From DATBHZ01 sp036557185 (GTDB taxonomy: Bacteria > Actinomycetota > Acidimicrobiia > IMCC26256 > JAENVU01), in NCBI GenBank assembly GCA_036557185.1, contig DATBHZ010000028.1:1-44030 (forward strand): a stretch of DNA of 44,030 bases, written 5' to 3'. How positions within the stretch are numbered: the stretch's first letter is position 1; every line of letters begins with the position of its first letter. Position numbers and translations under genes: made by a program. Positions 1 through 7,723 of the stretch are shown here, piece after piece. A model generated the notes under the pieces. The model ran no database searches. It had not been told where the DNA came from and saw only the letters and a program-made list of their open reading frames with translations.

Positions 1-1970
1 ATGCTCACGTCGTTCGCGAGCGTGACGCGCCTCGGGAATTCGTTGAACAGCTCGACGTGCTGTATCGAGCCGTACGGATCGTCGTCACCGTGCATGAAGT
101 CCGGCGCCGACTGGTTGTTCCAGTTCAGGAAGAGACCGCCCGGTGGCTCGGAGCCGTGCGGGTGCTCGTACTCGCTGAGGAAGCCGCGCCACTCGTATTG
201 CCCGGTACCGATCGTCGGGAGACGGCGGTCCAGCCCCGGCGCGCGCCGTGGCAAGAGCCCCGAGGAGAAGTAAGCGGTGCCCTGCCGGCTCGCGTACGCC
301 CAGTTGAAGGTGAACCCGAACTCGTTGGCGATGTCGTAGAAGCGTTGCGGCGACGTGGCGTTGCCGTCGGTCATGTCCTTCATCGCCATGAGGTTCAGCC
401 CGTCACGCCCGAATGTCGAGCGCTCCCGCGTGAGCGCGACGGGGATGCCATTCGATGTCGCGGTACCGATGACGGGGCCGTGCACGGACACCGGGTAGAC
501 CACTGGCTGGCCGTTGAGCAGGCCCGCGTTGAACGTCTCGAACGGACGGCACACGCCGTGGAACATGTAGTGATCCGACGAGCGGGTCGGCGGCGAGCCG
601 TCCGGGTTGCAGAGCTTCTCGACGAACACATCACGCACGTCGTTGTCGGCGGACGTGAGGCTCCACGCGTAGTTGGGTGTCCGGCCGATGAGCATGAACA
701 TCATCGCTGCCGGGACGCCGACGCCCTGCGCCTGGATGCCGGGGCCGGTCAGCTGCTCCTGCTCGACGATCTCGGGGTAGTAGTAGCCGAGCTGCGGCCC
801 CATCACCGCGACGGTGTTGCCGGTCGCGGACCGTTGCGGATCGACGACGAGGAAGTTCGAGGCCGGCTTGAACGGCACGGGACCCGCGGCCGGATAGGTC
901 GGCGCGGTGTACGACGGCGGGCCGAGCACTCCCGACGACGTCGGCGACGCGCTCGGCGCGGACAACGGTGCCGCCGACGTGCTCGCCAGGGACGCCGTCT
1001 GCACCGTCGGCTGTGCGGTCGCGGTCGATGATGCAACGGGATTCTCCGATTGGATCGAGCCCTCGTCGATGACGGCCGATCCCGTCACCGGGCCGCCGGT
1101 GAAGATCCCGTAGTGGAACGGCTGCTTGAGCGTGGTCGGTGCCTCGGGATCTCCGAAGAGCATTGCGTCACTCCACGCCTTTCGACCCGTGGAGGCACCC
1201 AGGTGGTTCTGCAGCTCGGAGAGGAACTCCGCGTTCGACGCCTCCGCTCCACCGCCCGCGCCGAAGATCGAGCCGATGAACGCGGTCACCGCGATCACGT
1301 CGTTGATCGTCGCGGGCGGCTGCGTGTTGCCGTGCGTTTGGAAGTAGGCCGTCATCCCGTCGGCTTCGGCCTGCATCTCGGAGATCATCTCGTCGCCGCG
1401 CTTGCCATAGGTGCGCCTGATGAGGCCCACCTGATCGGTCACGAGCTGCTCGGTCGCCGCACTCGGCACGAACGACTGCCCGCTCGTCACGAGACCGAAC
1501 GCGTTGATCCCCGGGATGTCCGCCACCGCAGCACGAGCCGGTCCGCGGCCGAGCTGGAGCAACAGCCCGCGGTCGCGCGCGGTCACCCAACCGGCGCCGA
1601 ACGCGAGGTCCTCGCGTGTCTGCCCGCTGATGTGCGGGATCCCGTAGCTGTCGTAGACGATCTTCGTGCCGGGATGGCCGGTCGGCTCCTCGTGCGTCGC
1701 GCCCACCGGCCGGAAGTTCTCCGGCAGGAAGTCCTTCGCGATGTCGGCGTCGGTGACGTTGCCGCGCAGCGGTGTCAGCGCCGAGTACAGCGGAAGCTGG
1801 TCCGTCGAGTTCACGGTTGTCGGGAAGCCGCCGTAATTACCGGGAGGCAGGATGTACCCGGCTCGGTCGTTCGCGGGATTCCTGTGCCTGGGGCCGTTCG
1901 GCCGGCAGCCGAGCGCGACGACCGCCACGACCGCGGCCACGGCGACGATCCGGACATCCCTGCGCTTCAT
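1..1970 (-). CDS. Penicillin acylase family protein (Ntn hydrolase), lipoprotein, 3' end outside window
   Basis: The frame is open from an ATG at 1970 to the window edge, giving 656 codons without a stop. The first residues form a short basic start, a hydrophobic stretch (VAVAAVVAVVALG) and a cysteine at about residue 17, so it is probably an exported lipoprotein. Family marks are visible: DSYGIPHISGQT and FGAGWVTARDRGLLLQLGRG near the N-terminus, then ASNFLVVDP with Ser371 (codon 858-860), which fits the autocatalytic nucleophile that becomes the N-terminus of the beta chain. Then come GPQLGYYYPE, a stretch ending in SADNDVRDVF, and NWNN near the edge. The family cleaves amide bonds (beta-lactams, acyl-homoserine lactones or other N-acyl compounds); the substrate cannot be told from sequence. 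The gene is about 100 bases downstream of the glyoxalase-like gene and may have its own promoter. Confidence 0.93.
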   Translation of the reverse strand, partial: MKRRDVRIVAVAAVVAVVALGCRPNGPRHRNPANDRAGYILPPGNYGGFPTTVNSTDQLPLYSALTPLRGNVTDADIAKDFLPENFRPVGATHEEPTGHPGTKIVYDSYGIPHISGQTREDLAFGAGWVTARDRGLLLQLGRGPARAAVADIPGINAFGLVTSGQSFVPSAATEQLVTDQVGLIRRTYGKRGDEMISEMQAEADGMTAYFQTHGNTQPPATINDVIAVTAFIGSIFGAGGGAEASNAEFLSELQNHLGASTGRKAWSDAMLFGDPEAPTTLKQPFHYGIFTGGPVTGSAVIDEGSIQSENPVASSTATAQPTVQTASLASTSAAPLSAPSASPTSSGVLGPPSYTAPTYPAAGPVPFKPASNFLVVDPQRSATGNTVAVMGPQLGYYYPEIVEQEQLTGPGIQAQGVGVPAAMMFMLIGRTPNYAWSLTSADNDVRDVFVEKLCNPDGSPPTRSSDHYMFHGVCRPFETFNAGLLNGQPVVYPVSVHGPVIGTATSNGIPVALTRERSTFGRDGLNLMAMKDMTDGNATSPQRFYDIANEFGFTFNWAYASRQGTAYFSSGLLPRRAPGLDRRLPTIGTGQYEWRGFLSEYEHPHGSEPPGGLFLNWNNQSAPDFMHGDDDPYGSIQHVELFNEFPRRVTLANDVS

Positions 1971-2071
1971 CCCTGACGCCCCCCAGGACTCGCTCTCGGG
2001 AACCCCAGGTACCCGAGCGTGTCGCCAACCTAACAAGCGCACGCTCGAGCGGGCCTCCTGGCGGCCTGGAA

Positions 2072-2455
2072 TCAGCTCGCGTCCTCGAGCTGCTCCATGA
2101 ATTCGAGGCGCATCTTGCCGGGCGCGTCGACGAACGCAATGCGCCGGGTGCCGAACGTCGGGCCGCTCACGACGGCGGGCCCCCAGATCACATCGTGGCC
2201 CTCGATCTCGCGGTCGAGATCGTCGGTGAACAGTGCGACGTGGAGAAACCCCTCGTCGGGAAGGTCGGCGTCGTCCTCGTAGACGGCCCGCGTGAACAGG
2301 GTGATCTGCAGCGGACCGAGGTGCACGTCGGCGCGCCGACTGCCGCGCCACTCCTCGGGATCGGTGGCGCTTGCACCGGCACGGCGATAGAACGCAACCG
2401 CGGCTTCGATGTCGCGGACCTTCACCGCGAGGTTCGCCACACCTACGACGGCCAT
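2072..2455 (-). CDS. VOC (glyoxalase/bleomycin resistance) family protein
   Basis: This 127-residue protein starts MAVVGVANLAVKVRDIEAAV, the usual first strand and helix of a vicinal-oxygen-chelate domain (family motif: xxHxxxxVxDxxxxxxFY). It ends with a second beta-alpha-beta-beta-beta unit (GTRRIAFVDAPGKMRLEFMEQ) whose Glu in the last strand is a usual metal ligand. The frame is open further upstream, but the ATG at 2455 is chosen because GAGAGG lies just before it and homology begins there. Family members include glyoxalases, ring-cleavage dioxygenases and isomerases; the N-terminal ligand position carries Asn (ANLAV) rather than His, so the metal and the reaction are uncertain. It lies 44 bases after the methyltransferase gene on the same strand. 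Confidence 0.85.
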   Translation of the reverse strand: MAVVGVANLAVKVRDIEAAVAFYRRAGASATDPEEWRGSRRADVHLGPLQITLFTRAVYEDDADLPDEGFLHVALFTDDLDREIEGHDVIWGPAVVSGPTFGTRRIAFVDAPGKMRLEFMEQLEDAS

Positions 2456-2499
2456 GATCGTCCTCTCGTCGCCCGCCCCACGGATGTGGGGTGCCCGCG

Positions 2500-3147
2500 C
2501 TATCGCTCGTGTGCGGCAGGCGTCAAGAGCGGAGCGGTGGCGCGACCGACGATGAGGGGGCTGGCGAACGACGGGACCTTCCGCATCGTCTGATGCTCGA
2601 CGTGGGTGACGTCGAAGCCGGTGTCCCGGATCGTGCTGAGCGTCGGACGAGTGCACTCACAGCCCACGACGAGTCGGTTGCACCAGTTCATGCGTTGCTG
2701 ATGCCGCGCGAGCCGAGCATCCTCGGCCCGGACGTGCTCGATGAACAGCAGCTGTCCGCCAGGCCGCAGGACGCGCTGCAGCTGTCGCAACGAACGGGGC
2801 TGGTCGCTCACACCGCACAGCACCAAGGTCGACACGACGACGTCGAACGAGTCGTCCTCGAACGGAAGATCCTCCGCGGGCGCGCGCAGGACCATCGCGG
2901 AGATCTGCTGGTCGGCGATGCGACGTTCGAGACGCCGCAGCATCGGCGCCTCGGGCTCCGTGAGCGTCAACGTGGCGACCTCGGAGCCGTAGAGATCGAG
3001 GTTCGCGCCGGTGCCCGCGCCGATCTCGAGTACATCCCCGCGGGCCTCCGTCAAGAGGTCCTGGCGAAGCGCTCGCAGACCGGCGCGTTCGACCTTGGCG
3101 AGCTGGCGGTCGTAGGTCATCGCGAACAACTTGGTGCGAAGGCTCAT
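2500..3147 (-). CDS. Class I SAM-dependent methyltransferase (UbiE/METTL7-like)
   Basis: The 215-residue protein has the Rossmann-type motifs in order: motif I VLEIGAGTGANL (about residues 39-50), the acidic residue of motif II in LTLTEPEAPML, motif III APAEDLPFEDDSFDVVVSTLVLC, and LRPGGQLLFIEHVR after it. The C-terminal NWCNRLVVGCECTRPT stretch with several cysteines and the overall length resemble the UbiE/METTL7-like branch that methylates lipophilic or thiol substrates (inference). The substrate is unknown. The start codon is the ATG at 3147; no strong ribosome-binding site is seen. Upstream is a 105-base gap with a perfect palindrome, downstream the glyoxalase-like gene on the same strand. 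Confidence 0.9.
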   Translation of the reverse strand: MSLRTKLFAMTYDRQLAKVERAGLRALRQDLLTEARGDVLEIGAGTGANLDLYGSEVATLTLTEPEAPMLRRLERRIADQQISAMVLRAPAEDLPFEDDSFDVVVSTLVLCGVSDQPRSLRQLQRVLRPGGQLLFIEHVRAEDARLARHQQRMNWCNRLVVGCECTRPTLSTIRDTGFDVTHVEHQTMRKVPSFASPLIVGRATAPLLTPAAHER

Positions 3148-3211
3148 CGGTGTACTCCGCTCGTGGCATTGGGCTTGTATTGCGAAAGTACCGATGCCAC
3201 CACCGCGACGG

Positions 3212-3231
3212 CATGGGGCACCTGCCCCATG
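3212..3231. repeat. Perfect 20-bp palindrome (9-bp arms, 2-base centre)
   Basis: The arms CATGGGGCA (3212-3220) and TGCCCCATG (3223-3231) are exact reverse complements around CC. The element lies 21 bases after the stop of the HD-GYP/LuxR gene and 64 bases before the methyltransferase start, both on the minus strand. It could be a terminator hairpin of the upstream gene, but no U-run follows it in the minus direction and the loop would be tight. It could equally be a dimeric-protein operator for the methyltransferase gene. The symmetry is seen; the role is inference. Confidence 0.6.
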
Positions 3232-3252
3232 TTCACGAGATCCCGCCCGGCG

Positions 3253-4833
3253 TCAATGGGTAGCGACAGCCTCGTCGGCGAGCAGACCGTGCCGTACCGC
3301 GAACAGGCTCGCCGCAGCGCGACTGGAGACGCCGATCTTCGTGTAGATGTGCTCGATGTGGTTGCGGGCGGTCTTGGGTGAGATCACGAGCTGGCCGGCG
3401 ATCTGCTTGCTCGACATCCCGAGTGCCAGCAGACGCAGCACGTCGACCTCGCGCGCGGTGAGCCCCGCCGGACCGCTCCGTCGCGCCGACACGCGATGAC
3501 CGGCCGCCGCGAGCACGGCGTCCACGGCATCGCGGTCGAGCCGCCCCGCTTTCACGTCTGCTCGCAGCTCCCGCGCCGCGTCGTCGGCCGTCATCGGTGG
3601 CCGATACGGGCGCGGCTCTGTCATGGCCTGGTACGCATCGGCCGCGCCGAGAATCCGGGCCGGCCGCGAGATCGCGTCGCCCGTCAGCCCGCGCGGGTAA
3701 CCGGACCCGTCGAGACGCTCGCGGTACTGCACGGCGACACGGCTCAGGGGTGCGAGGGACGGCGACTGGTGGAGCATTCGCTCGGTCAGGTAGGGCTGCA
3801 TGCGCACGCGTTCCCACTCGCCGGCACCCAGCGGCGCTGGCTTGTCCCAGATCGCGTTCGACACGCCGAGGCGGCCGAGACCGTGCACGAGCCCGGCCCG
3901 CCGCAACTCGGTGACCTCCGCGTCAGACAGGGCGAGGTGCACGCCGGCATCCGCTGCGAGCGCGGAGACACCGCGGGCATGGCCGAGCGTGTACGGCGAC
4001 TTCAGATCGACGAAATCGGCGATCGCGAGGAGTGCCGCGTCGAACTCCGCCGGCGAGAGGAGGACTCCAAGCGACGGCTCCGCCGCGATCACGGCATCCC
4101 AGGTCTGCGCTACATCGAGATCGCCGAAGATCCTTTGCGCATCGGCGCAGAGCGCCACGACCAACTCGGGATCGAACTGACCACCCGCACGCTTGTGTGC
4201 GAGCTCCTCCGCCGCCTCGACCCCGCCTATCCGGTGCGCGACCTCGGTGAACTCGGCCAGCTGCGAGAGCCGCGACGCGAGCGGTACGGCGTCACCCTCG
4301 AGCTCACCGGGCCAGCCGCGGCCGTCCCACTGTTCGTAGGACGCTCCCACCGCCGCGGACACCTCTTCCGGGAGACCGAGCTGCTCGGCCAAGGACCGCG
4401 CGATCGCCGCGTGTTGGGCGATCATCCCGTCGAGCTCACGCCAGCCGCTCAGCGCGAACTCGAGGCCCACTCGGAAACGGTGCAGCGGGGGGTTGCCGGA
4501 CCCGACGAGGCGCAACGACGCAGCCGCTGCGGCGAGGCTGCGCTGATCGTGGTCGTACTTGTGGCTCTTGAGCGCGATGTCGTCGCCGAACCACTTCGCC
4601 TGCTCGTGTGCGTCCGAGTGGCAGCCGACGTTGACGAGCAGTGCGGTGTAATAGACCACCATCCGCTCGTCGTCCGGCATGCCGATGCACTCGGCGAGAC
4701 GGAGGGCGATCAGGCATTGACGAAGGACGTGCTCGACGGGCTGACCGAAACCGAGATCGACGCCCAGCGAGAGCGCGGCGACGAGCTCGGCGAGACGTAC
4801 CGGCCTGCCGTCGGGCACCCGGTCGTCGGTCAT
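3253..4833 (-). CDS. Tandem HD-GYP-like protein with C-terminal LuxR helix-turn-helix, metal site degenerate
   Basis: The 526-residue protein has a divergent first HD-like half (YYTALLVNVGCHSDAH; WDGRGWPG near residue 167) and a second HD-GYP half (SPYTLGHARGVSALA; AGLVHGLGRLGVSNAIW; ERLDGSGYPRGL near 374; ADAYQAM and RPYRPP). A LuxR/NarL DNA-binding domain follows from about residue 456 (GLTAREVDVLRLLALGMSSKQIAGQL). HD-GYP domains hydrolyse cyclic di-GMP at a di-iron site. Here the HD pair reads His317-Gly318, the usual HP reads QP, and the usual HHE reads YRE, so hydrolysis is probably lost and the protein may sense a ligand and bind DNA (inference). Start: the ATG at 4833 sits seven bases after TAGCGT (leaderless pattern), so it is preferred over an in-frame GTG at 4842. 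Confidence 0.88.
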   Translation of the reverse strand: MTDDRVPDGRPVRLAELVAALSLGVDLGFGQPVEHVLRQCLIALRLAECIGMPDDERMVVYYTALLVNVGCHSDAHEQAKWFGDDIALKSHKYDHDQRSLAAAAASLRLVGSGNPPLHRFRVGLEFALSGWRELDGMIAQHAAIARSLAEQLGLPEEVSAAVGASYEQWDGRGWPGELEGDAVPLASRLSQLAEFTEVAHRIGGVEAAEELAHKRAGGQFDPELVVALCADAQRIFGDLDVAQTWDAVIAAEPSLGVLLSPAEFDAALLAIADFVDLKSPYTLGHARGVSALAADAGVHLALSDAEVTELRRAGLVHGLGRLGVSNAIWDKPAPLGAGEWERVRMQPYLTERMLHQSPSLAPLSRVAVQYRERLDGSGYPRGLTGDAISRPARILGAADAYQAMTEPRPYRPPMTADDAARELRADVKAGRLDRDAVDAVLAAAGHRVSARRSGPAGLTAREVDVLRLLALGMSSKQIAGQLVISPKTARNHIEHIYTKIGVSSRAAASLFAVRHGLLADEAVATH

Positions 4834-4840
4834 TCGCCGC

Positions 4841-4846
4841 ACGCTA
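4841..4846 (-). promoter_or_regulatory. -10 element of a leaderless promoter (TAGCGT)
   Basis: On the minus strand TAGCGT is followed by seven bases (GCGGCGA) and the ATG at 4833. TAnnnT at 6-7 bases before the start codon is the known actinobacterial leaderless arrangement, and the same layout recurs at several genes in this window. It supports the ATG at 4833 as the start. Confidence 0.6.
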
Positions 4847-4939
4847 CACGGGTGTCGCGAGCGCCGACATGCGTCGCCTTCGTGGCTGCCTCACGGTACG
4901 TTCTTCGCGCTGCCGCGAGCGCAGTGGTGGGAGGTTGCG

Positions 4940-5700
4940 ATGCCGGAGCTTGCACACGACACGGCGGGCACCGGGGATCCGACGATGTTGTGCTTGCACG
5001 GCTGGTGCTGTGATCACCGTTTCTTCGGTCCGCAGCTCGAGCACTTCTCGGACCGACATCGCGTGGTCGCCGTCGACCTCCCGGGGCACGGCACGAGCGC
5101 GCCGCCGGACGAGTACACGATCGACGCGCTCGCACGCGAGGTCGGAAGCTTCGCCGCAAGCAGCGACATCCGTGGCGCGATCGTTGTCGGGCACAGTCTC
5201 GGAGCGATGGTTGCGCTCGCGCTGACCCGGTGCGCTCCCGATGCCGTCGGCGCGCTCGTGCTGATCGACCCTCCGCCGCTGACAACAGACGCATGGAAGG
5301 GGATCGCGGCACAGGTGCTCCCGACGCTCCGAGGTCCGGGCGGCGCCGCGGCTCGCCGAAGGTTCGTCGAGCAGATGTTCCTTCCGACCGACGACGCCGA
5401 CCGACGCGCGTGGATCACGGAGGCCATGTGTGCGGTGCCCGATGAGGTCGCCATCCCAATGTTCGAGGCATGGCGGCGTACGACGGAGACGCAGACTTGC
5501 GAGCATGCGACGTTCCCGTGCTCGCGGTGGCGTCAGCCGTGCCGGCCAACAAGCGGGACTTCCTGCTGGAGACGAACCCCGCGACCGTGACGGGGCAGAC
5601 GGTCGGCGCCGGCCATTTCGCGTATCTCGAGGTCCCCGATCAGCTGCACCCGATGATCGACCGCTTCCTGGCCACCGCGACAGGATGTCGGCGTGCGTGA
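4940..5700 (+). pseudogene. Alpha/beta hydrolase, interrupted by a one-base frameshift
   Basis: The first frame (ATG at 4940, with GGGAGG before it) carries the hydrolase core: LCLHGWCCDHRFF, VVAVDLPGHGTSA, and the nucleophile elbow VVGHSLGAMVALA. After FEA (codons ending near 5470) homology jumps to the +1 frame: MAAYDGDADLRACDVPVLAVAS begins at 5470, and the likely catalytic His lies in GAGHFAYLE, ending at the TGA at 5698-5700. The original frame runs into unrelated residues and stops at 5590. Placing one missing base between 5469 and 5470 restores a protein of about 253 residues, the family's usual length. Ser and His are thus in different frames. It is either a true recent mutation or a sequence/assembly error; the second frame is otherwise intact, so the change is young. 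It overlaps the next gene by eight bases. Confidence 0.85.
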
Positions 5701-6691
5701 CCTTCCCGACCCACCGTTCTCCGGCTGGGAGCCTCCCGACTACACGGTCGATGCTTCGGGCAAGGTCGTGGGCGCGACGCCAGGGACACCGAACAACTGG
5801 GGCCGCTTCGGCGACGACGACCAGATCGGCCTGGCCAACCTGTTCACTCCCGAGCGCATCGCGGCTGCCGGGCGGCTGATCCGCACGGGGAAGCGCTTCT
5901 CGCTCGCGCTCCCGATCGGGGTGCCCACCCCTGGCGGCTACCGCGCGGAGCCTGCGCACCTGTACAACTTCGCCGCAGGTGACGGCGTGCTCGGCTCCGG
6001 GCGCGGCGGCGAGCGTTTCCCGGTGTCGGACGACTACGTCTTCATGGCGTTGCAGGCGTCGACGCAGGTGGACGGCTTCGGCCACGTCGGTGGCGACAGC
6101 ACGCTCTACAACGGGTACTGGGCCGGGCTGGTGACCGCGACCGGTGGCGCACAGCGGCTCGGCATCCACCACCTCGCGCGCGGCATCGTCGGACGCGCCG
6201 TGCTGCTCGACGTCGCGCGTCACCTCGGTGTCGACCACCTGGAGCCCGGGTTCCCGGTGGGTCCGGACGAGCTGGACGGCGCGGCGGCCGCGCAAGGTGT
6301 TGCCGTCGAGCCCGGTGACGTCCTCCTCGTGCGGACCGGCCACATCGGCTGGAAGCTGGGGCTCGCTCGCGACGATCCGGACACGGCAAGTCGCCGGGAG
6401 CCGGGCATCTCGACACGCGCGATCCCGTGGTTGCACGAGCACGACGTCGCAATGGTCGCGACCGACACCGCGGCCTGCTCGGTCGTACCGCCGGAGCCGG
6501 GCGACGAGTTCCTGACATGGCACGTCGCCGCGTTGCGCGACCTCGGCCTGCTCGTCGGCGAGCTGTTCGACCTCGACGAGCTCGCCGAGGACTGCGCGAC
6601 CGACGGTACGGCCGAGGGCTTCTTCGTTGCGGCACCGATGCCGATCGTGGGTGGAAGCGGCTCGCCGCTCAACCCGATCGTCGTGAAGTGA
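5693..6691 (+). CDS. Cyclase family protein (kynurenine-formamidase-like metal hydrolase)
   Basis: The 332-residue protein matches the long form of the cyclase family (PF04199). Visible marks are NNWGRFGDDDQIGLANLFTPERI near the start, LQASTQVDGFGHVGGDSTLYNGY in place of the metal-binding HxGTHxDxPxH of the short form, and a C-terminal half with VEPGDVLLVRTGHIG and VAMVATDTAACSVVP. Such enzymes hydrolyse amides or lactone-like rings with a divalent metal; this one's substrate is unknown. The start is a GTG at 5693 inside the end of the hydrolase frame (GTGCGTGA overlap), so the two were probably translationally coupled and may act on the same compound, but the upstream gene is now frameshifted. 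Confidence 0.88.
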   Translation: MRDLPDPPFSGWEPPDYTVDASGKVVGATPGTPNNWGRFGDDDQIGLANLFTPERIAAAGRLIRTGKRFSLALPIGVPTPGGYRAEPAHLYNFAAGDGVLGSGRGGERFPVSDDYVFMALQASTQVDGFGHVGGDSTLYNGYWAGLVTATGGAQRLGIHHLARGIVGRAVLLDVARHLGVDHLEPGFPVGPDELDGAAAAQGVAVEPGDVLLVRTGHIGWKLGLARDDPDTASRREPGISTRAIPWLHEHDVAMVATDTAACSVVPPEPGDEFLTWHVAALRDLGLLVGELFDLDELAEDCATDGTAEGFFVAAPMPIVGGSGSPLNPIVVK

Positions 6692-6722
6692 TCTGCCTCG
6701 GTGCGCGCCGCCCTTTGACCGG

Positions 6723-7292
6723 CTAGCTGGCCAGGCGGACGCGCAACGTCTCGAGCTCCACCGGATCGAGCGCCTCGGTCATGTGCGCCATCGCGTACTC
6801 GCGCTCCTCGGGTTCGATCGCCGCCATGATCTGGCCGTACGCCGCGGCGAGCTCGTCGTCCTCATAGAGGGCCCACAAGCGCGGCATGAGATGTCGCTCC
6901 TCGTCGTCGAAATGAGTGAGGCACACCGCGGTGTAGCGCTGCATCGAGCGGTGGAACTCCCTCCCGAGCAACCGCCGCAGATCGGCGTCGGCCTTGGTGT
7001 GCAGCCGGTCGAGCAAGTCGGTCAGGTCCGCTTCCAGCTGTTGGATCACCGCGTGGTCGTGCTTGAGTCCCTCCGACTCACCGGGAGCGCGGGCGTCCAG
7101 CAGCGGGAAGATGAACTCGTCCTCGTGGGAGGCGTGGTGCCCGAGGTTCTCGCGCAACAGCATCCACGCCTCGTCCAGCCGCTTCGTCGCGTCTGCATCG
7201 GCGTAGTCGACGCGGCCCGACTCGAGGTTGGTGCTGAGCGTGGCATGGCGCAGTGCCTTGTGTATGAAGCGCAACAGGTCGATCCGTTCCAC
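6723..7292 (-). CDS. Hemerythrin (HHE) domain protein
   Basis: The 189-residue, mostly helical protein has the histidine and acidic ligands of a hemerythrin-like four-helix bundle: His11/His16, HHASHEDE at 52-59, KHDH at 77-80, His114, and LTHFDDEERH at 125-134. Hemerythrin domains bind a di-iron centre that carries oxygen or nitric oxide, or senses redox state. The GTG start at 7292 is supported by GGAGGTGAGCT directly before it. The gene converges on the cyclase gene with a 31-base gap that holds no clear terminator. It points the same way as the cupin and dioxygenase genes upstream but is separated from them by 80 bases. Confidence 0.92.
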   Translation of the reverse strand: MERIDLLRFIHKALRHATLSTNLESGRVDYADADATKRLDEAWMLLRENLGHHASHEDEFIFPLLDARAPGESEGLKHDHAVIQQLEADLTDLLDRLHTKADADLRRLLGREFHRSMQRYTAVCLTHFDDEERHLMPRLWALYEDDELAAAYGQIMAAIEPEEREYAMAHMTEALDPVELETLRVRLAS

Positions 7293-7372
7293 AGCTCACC
7301 TCCGATGTTCGCTCGGTCAAGCGTGCGCGGCGCCGTTGGCTCGTACCAGGGTCGAAAGTCCTCCGCGTGCTG

Positions 7373-7711
7373 CTACGCGACCGGGAAGTCGAGTGCGACG
7401 CAGGCTTCGTCGCCGGCCACCCACGCGTCGTGCTCAGGGCCCGAGTACCAGGCTTCTCCTGCAGAGACGACTGCCTCTTCGCCGTCGGACGAGCTGACGA
7501 TCATCGTGCCGGACACGACGTATCCGGCGTGCGGCTGGGACGCGGATCCGGTCATCGGCCCGGCGTGCAACGACCACCGCCAGCCAGGCCGGTAGACACC
7601 CCGGCCGACCCACGTCGGGCCGAGCGACGCGACGAGGCGAGTGCTGCCGTCGAGGAACGTGACCTCCCGGCCGGCCGAGAAGTCCGTGTGCGCGAACGCG
7701 ACGGTGCTCAT
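7373..7711 (-). CDS. Small cupin-domain protein
   Basis: The 112-residue protein is a single small beta-barrel. GWRWSLHAGPMTGSASQPHAGYVVSGTMIV fits cupin motif 1, although only some of the usual His/Glu ligands are present, and VVSAGEAWYSGPEHDAWVAGDEACVALDF fits motif 2. The function is unknown; small cupins often protect, isomerise or sense small ligands. The ATG at 7711 lies six bases after TAGCGT (leaderless pattern), and that element overlaps the stop codon of the dioxygenase gene upstream. The cupin gene can therefore be read from its own promoter as well as through the dioxygenase gene, which ends nine bases before its start codon. Confidence 0.85.
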   Translation of the reverse strand: MSTVAFAHTDFSAGREVTFLDGSTRLVASLGPTWVGRGVYRPGWRWSLHAGPMTGSASQPHAGYVVSGTMIVSSSDGEEAVVSAGEAWYSGPEHDAWVAGDEACVALDFPVA

Positions 7712-7717
7712 GCGCGC

Positions 7718-7723
7718 ACGCTA
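7718..7723 (-). promoter_or_regulatory. -10 element (TAGCGT) of a leaderless promoter for the cupin gene
   Basis: On the minus strand TAGCGT is followed by GCGCGC and the ATG at 7711. Its first three bases are the TAG stop of the dioxygenase gene. The spacing is the same as at the other leaderless starts in the window. Confidence 0.5.

Noticed and set aside
57..1976. Two long open frames on the plus strand (57-1031 and 1050-1976)
   Set aside because: They lie opposite the penicillin-acylase gene and give Arg/Val-rich, low-complexity translations with no family match; long antisense frames are common in DNA this GC-rich.
5460..5480. Programmed ribosomal frameshifting in the hydrolase gene
   Set aside because: No slippery heptamer or strong downstream structure is seen at the break; a lost base explains it better.
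4844..6523. A 559-codon minus-strand open frame across the hydrolase and cyclase genes
   Set aside because: The plus-strand frames show clear family motifs; this one shows none.
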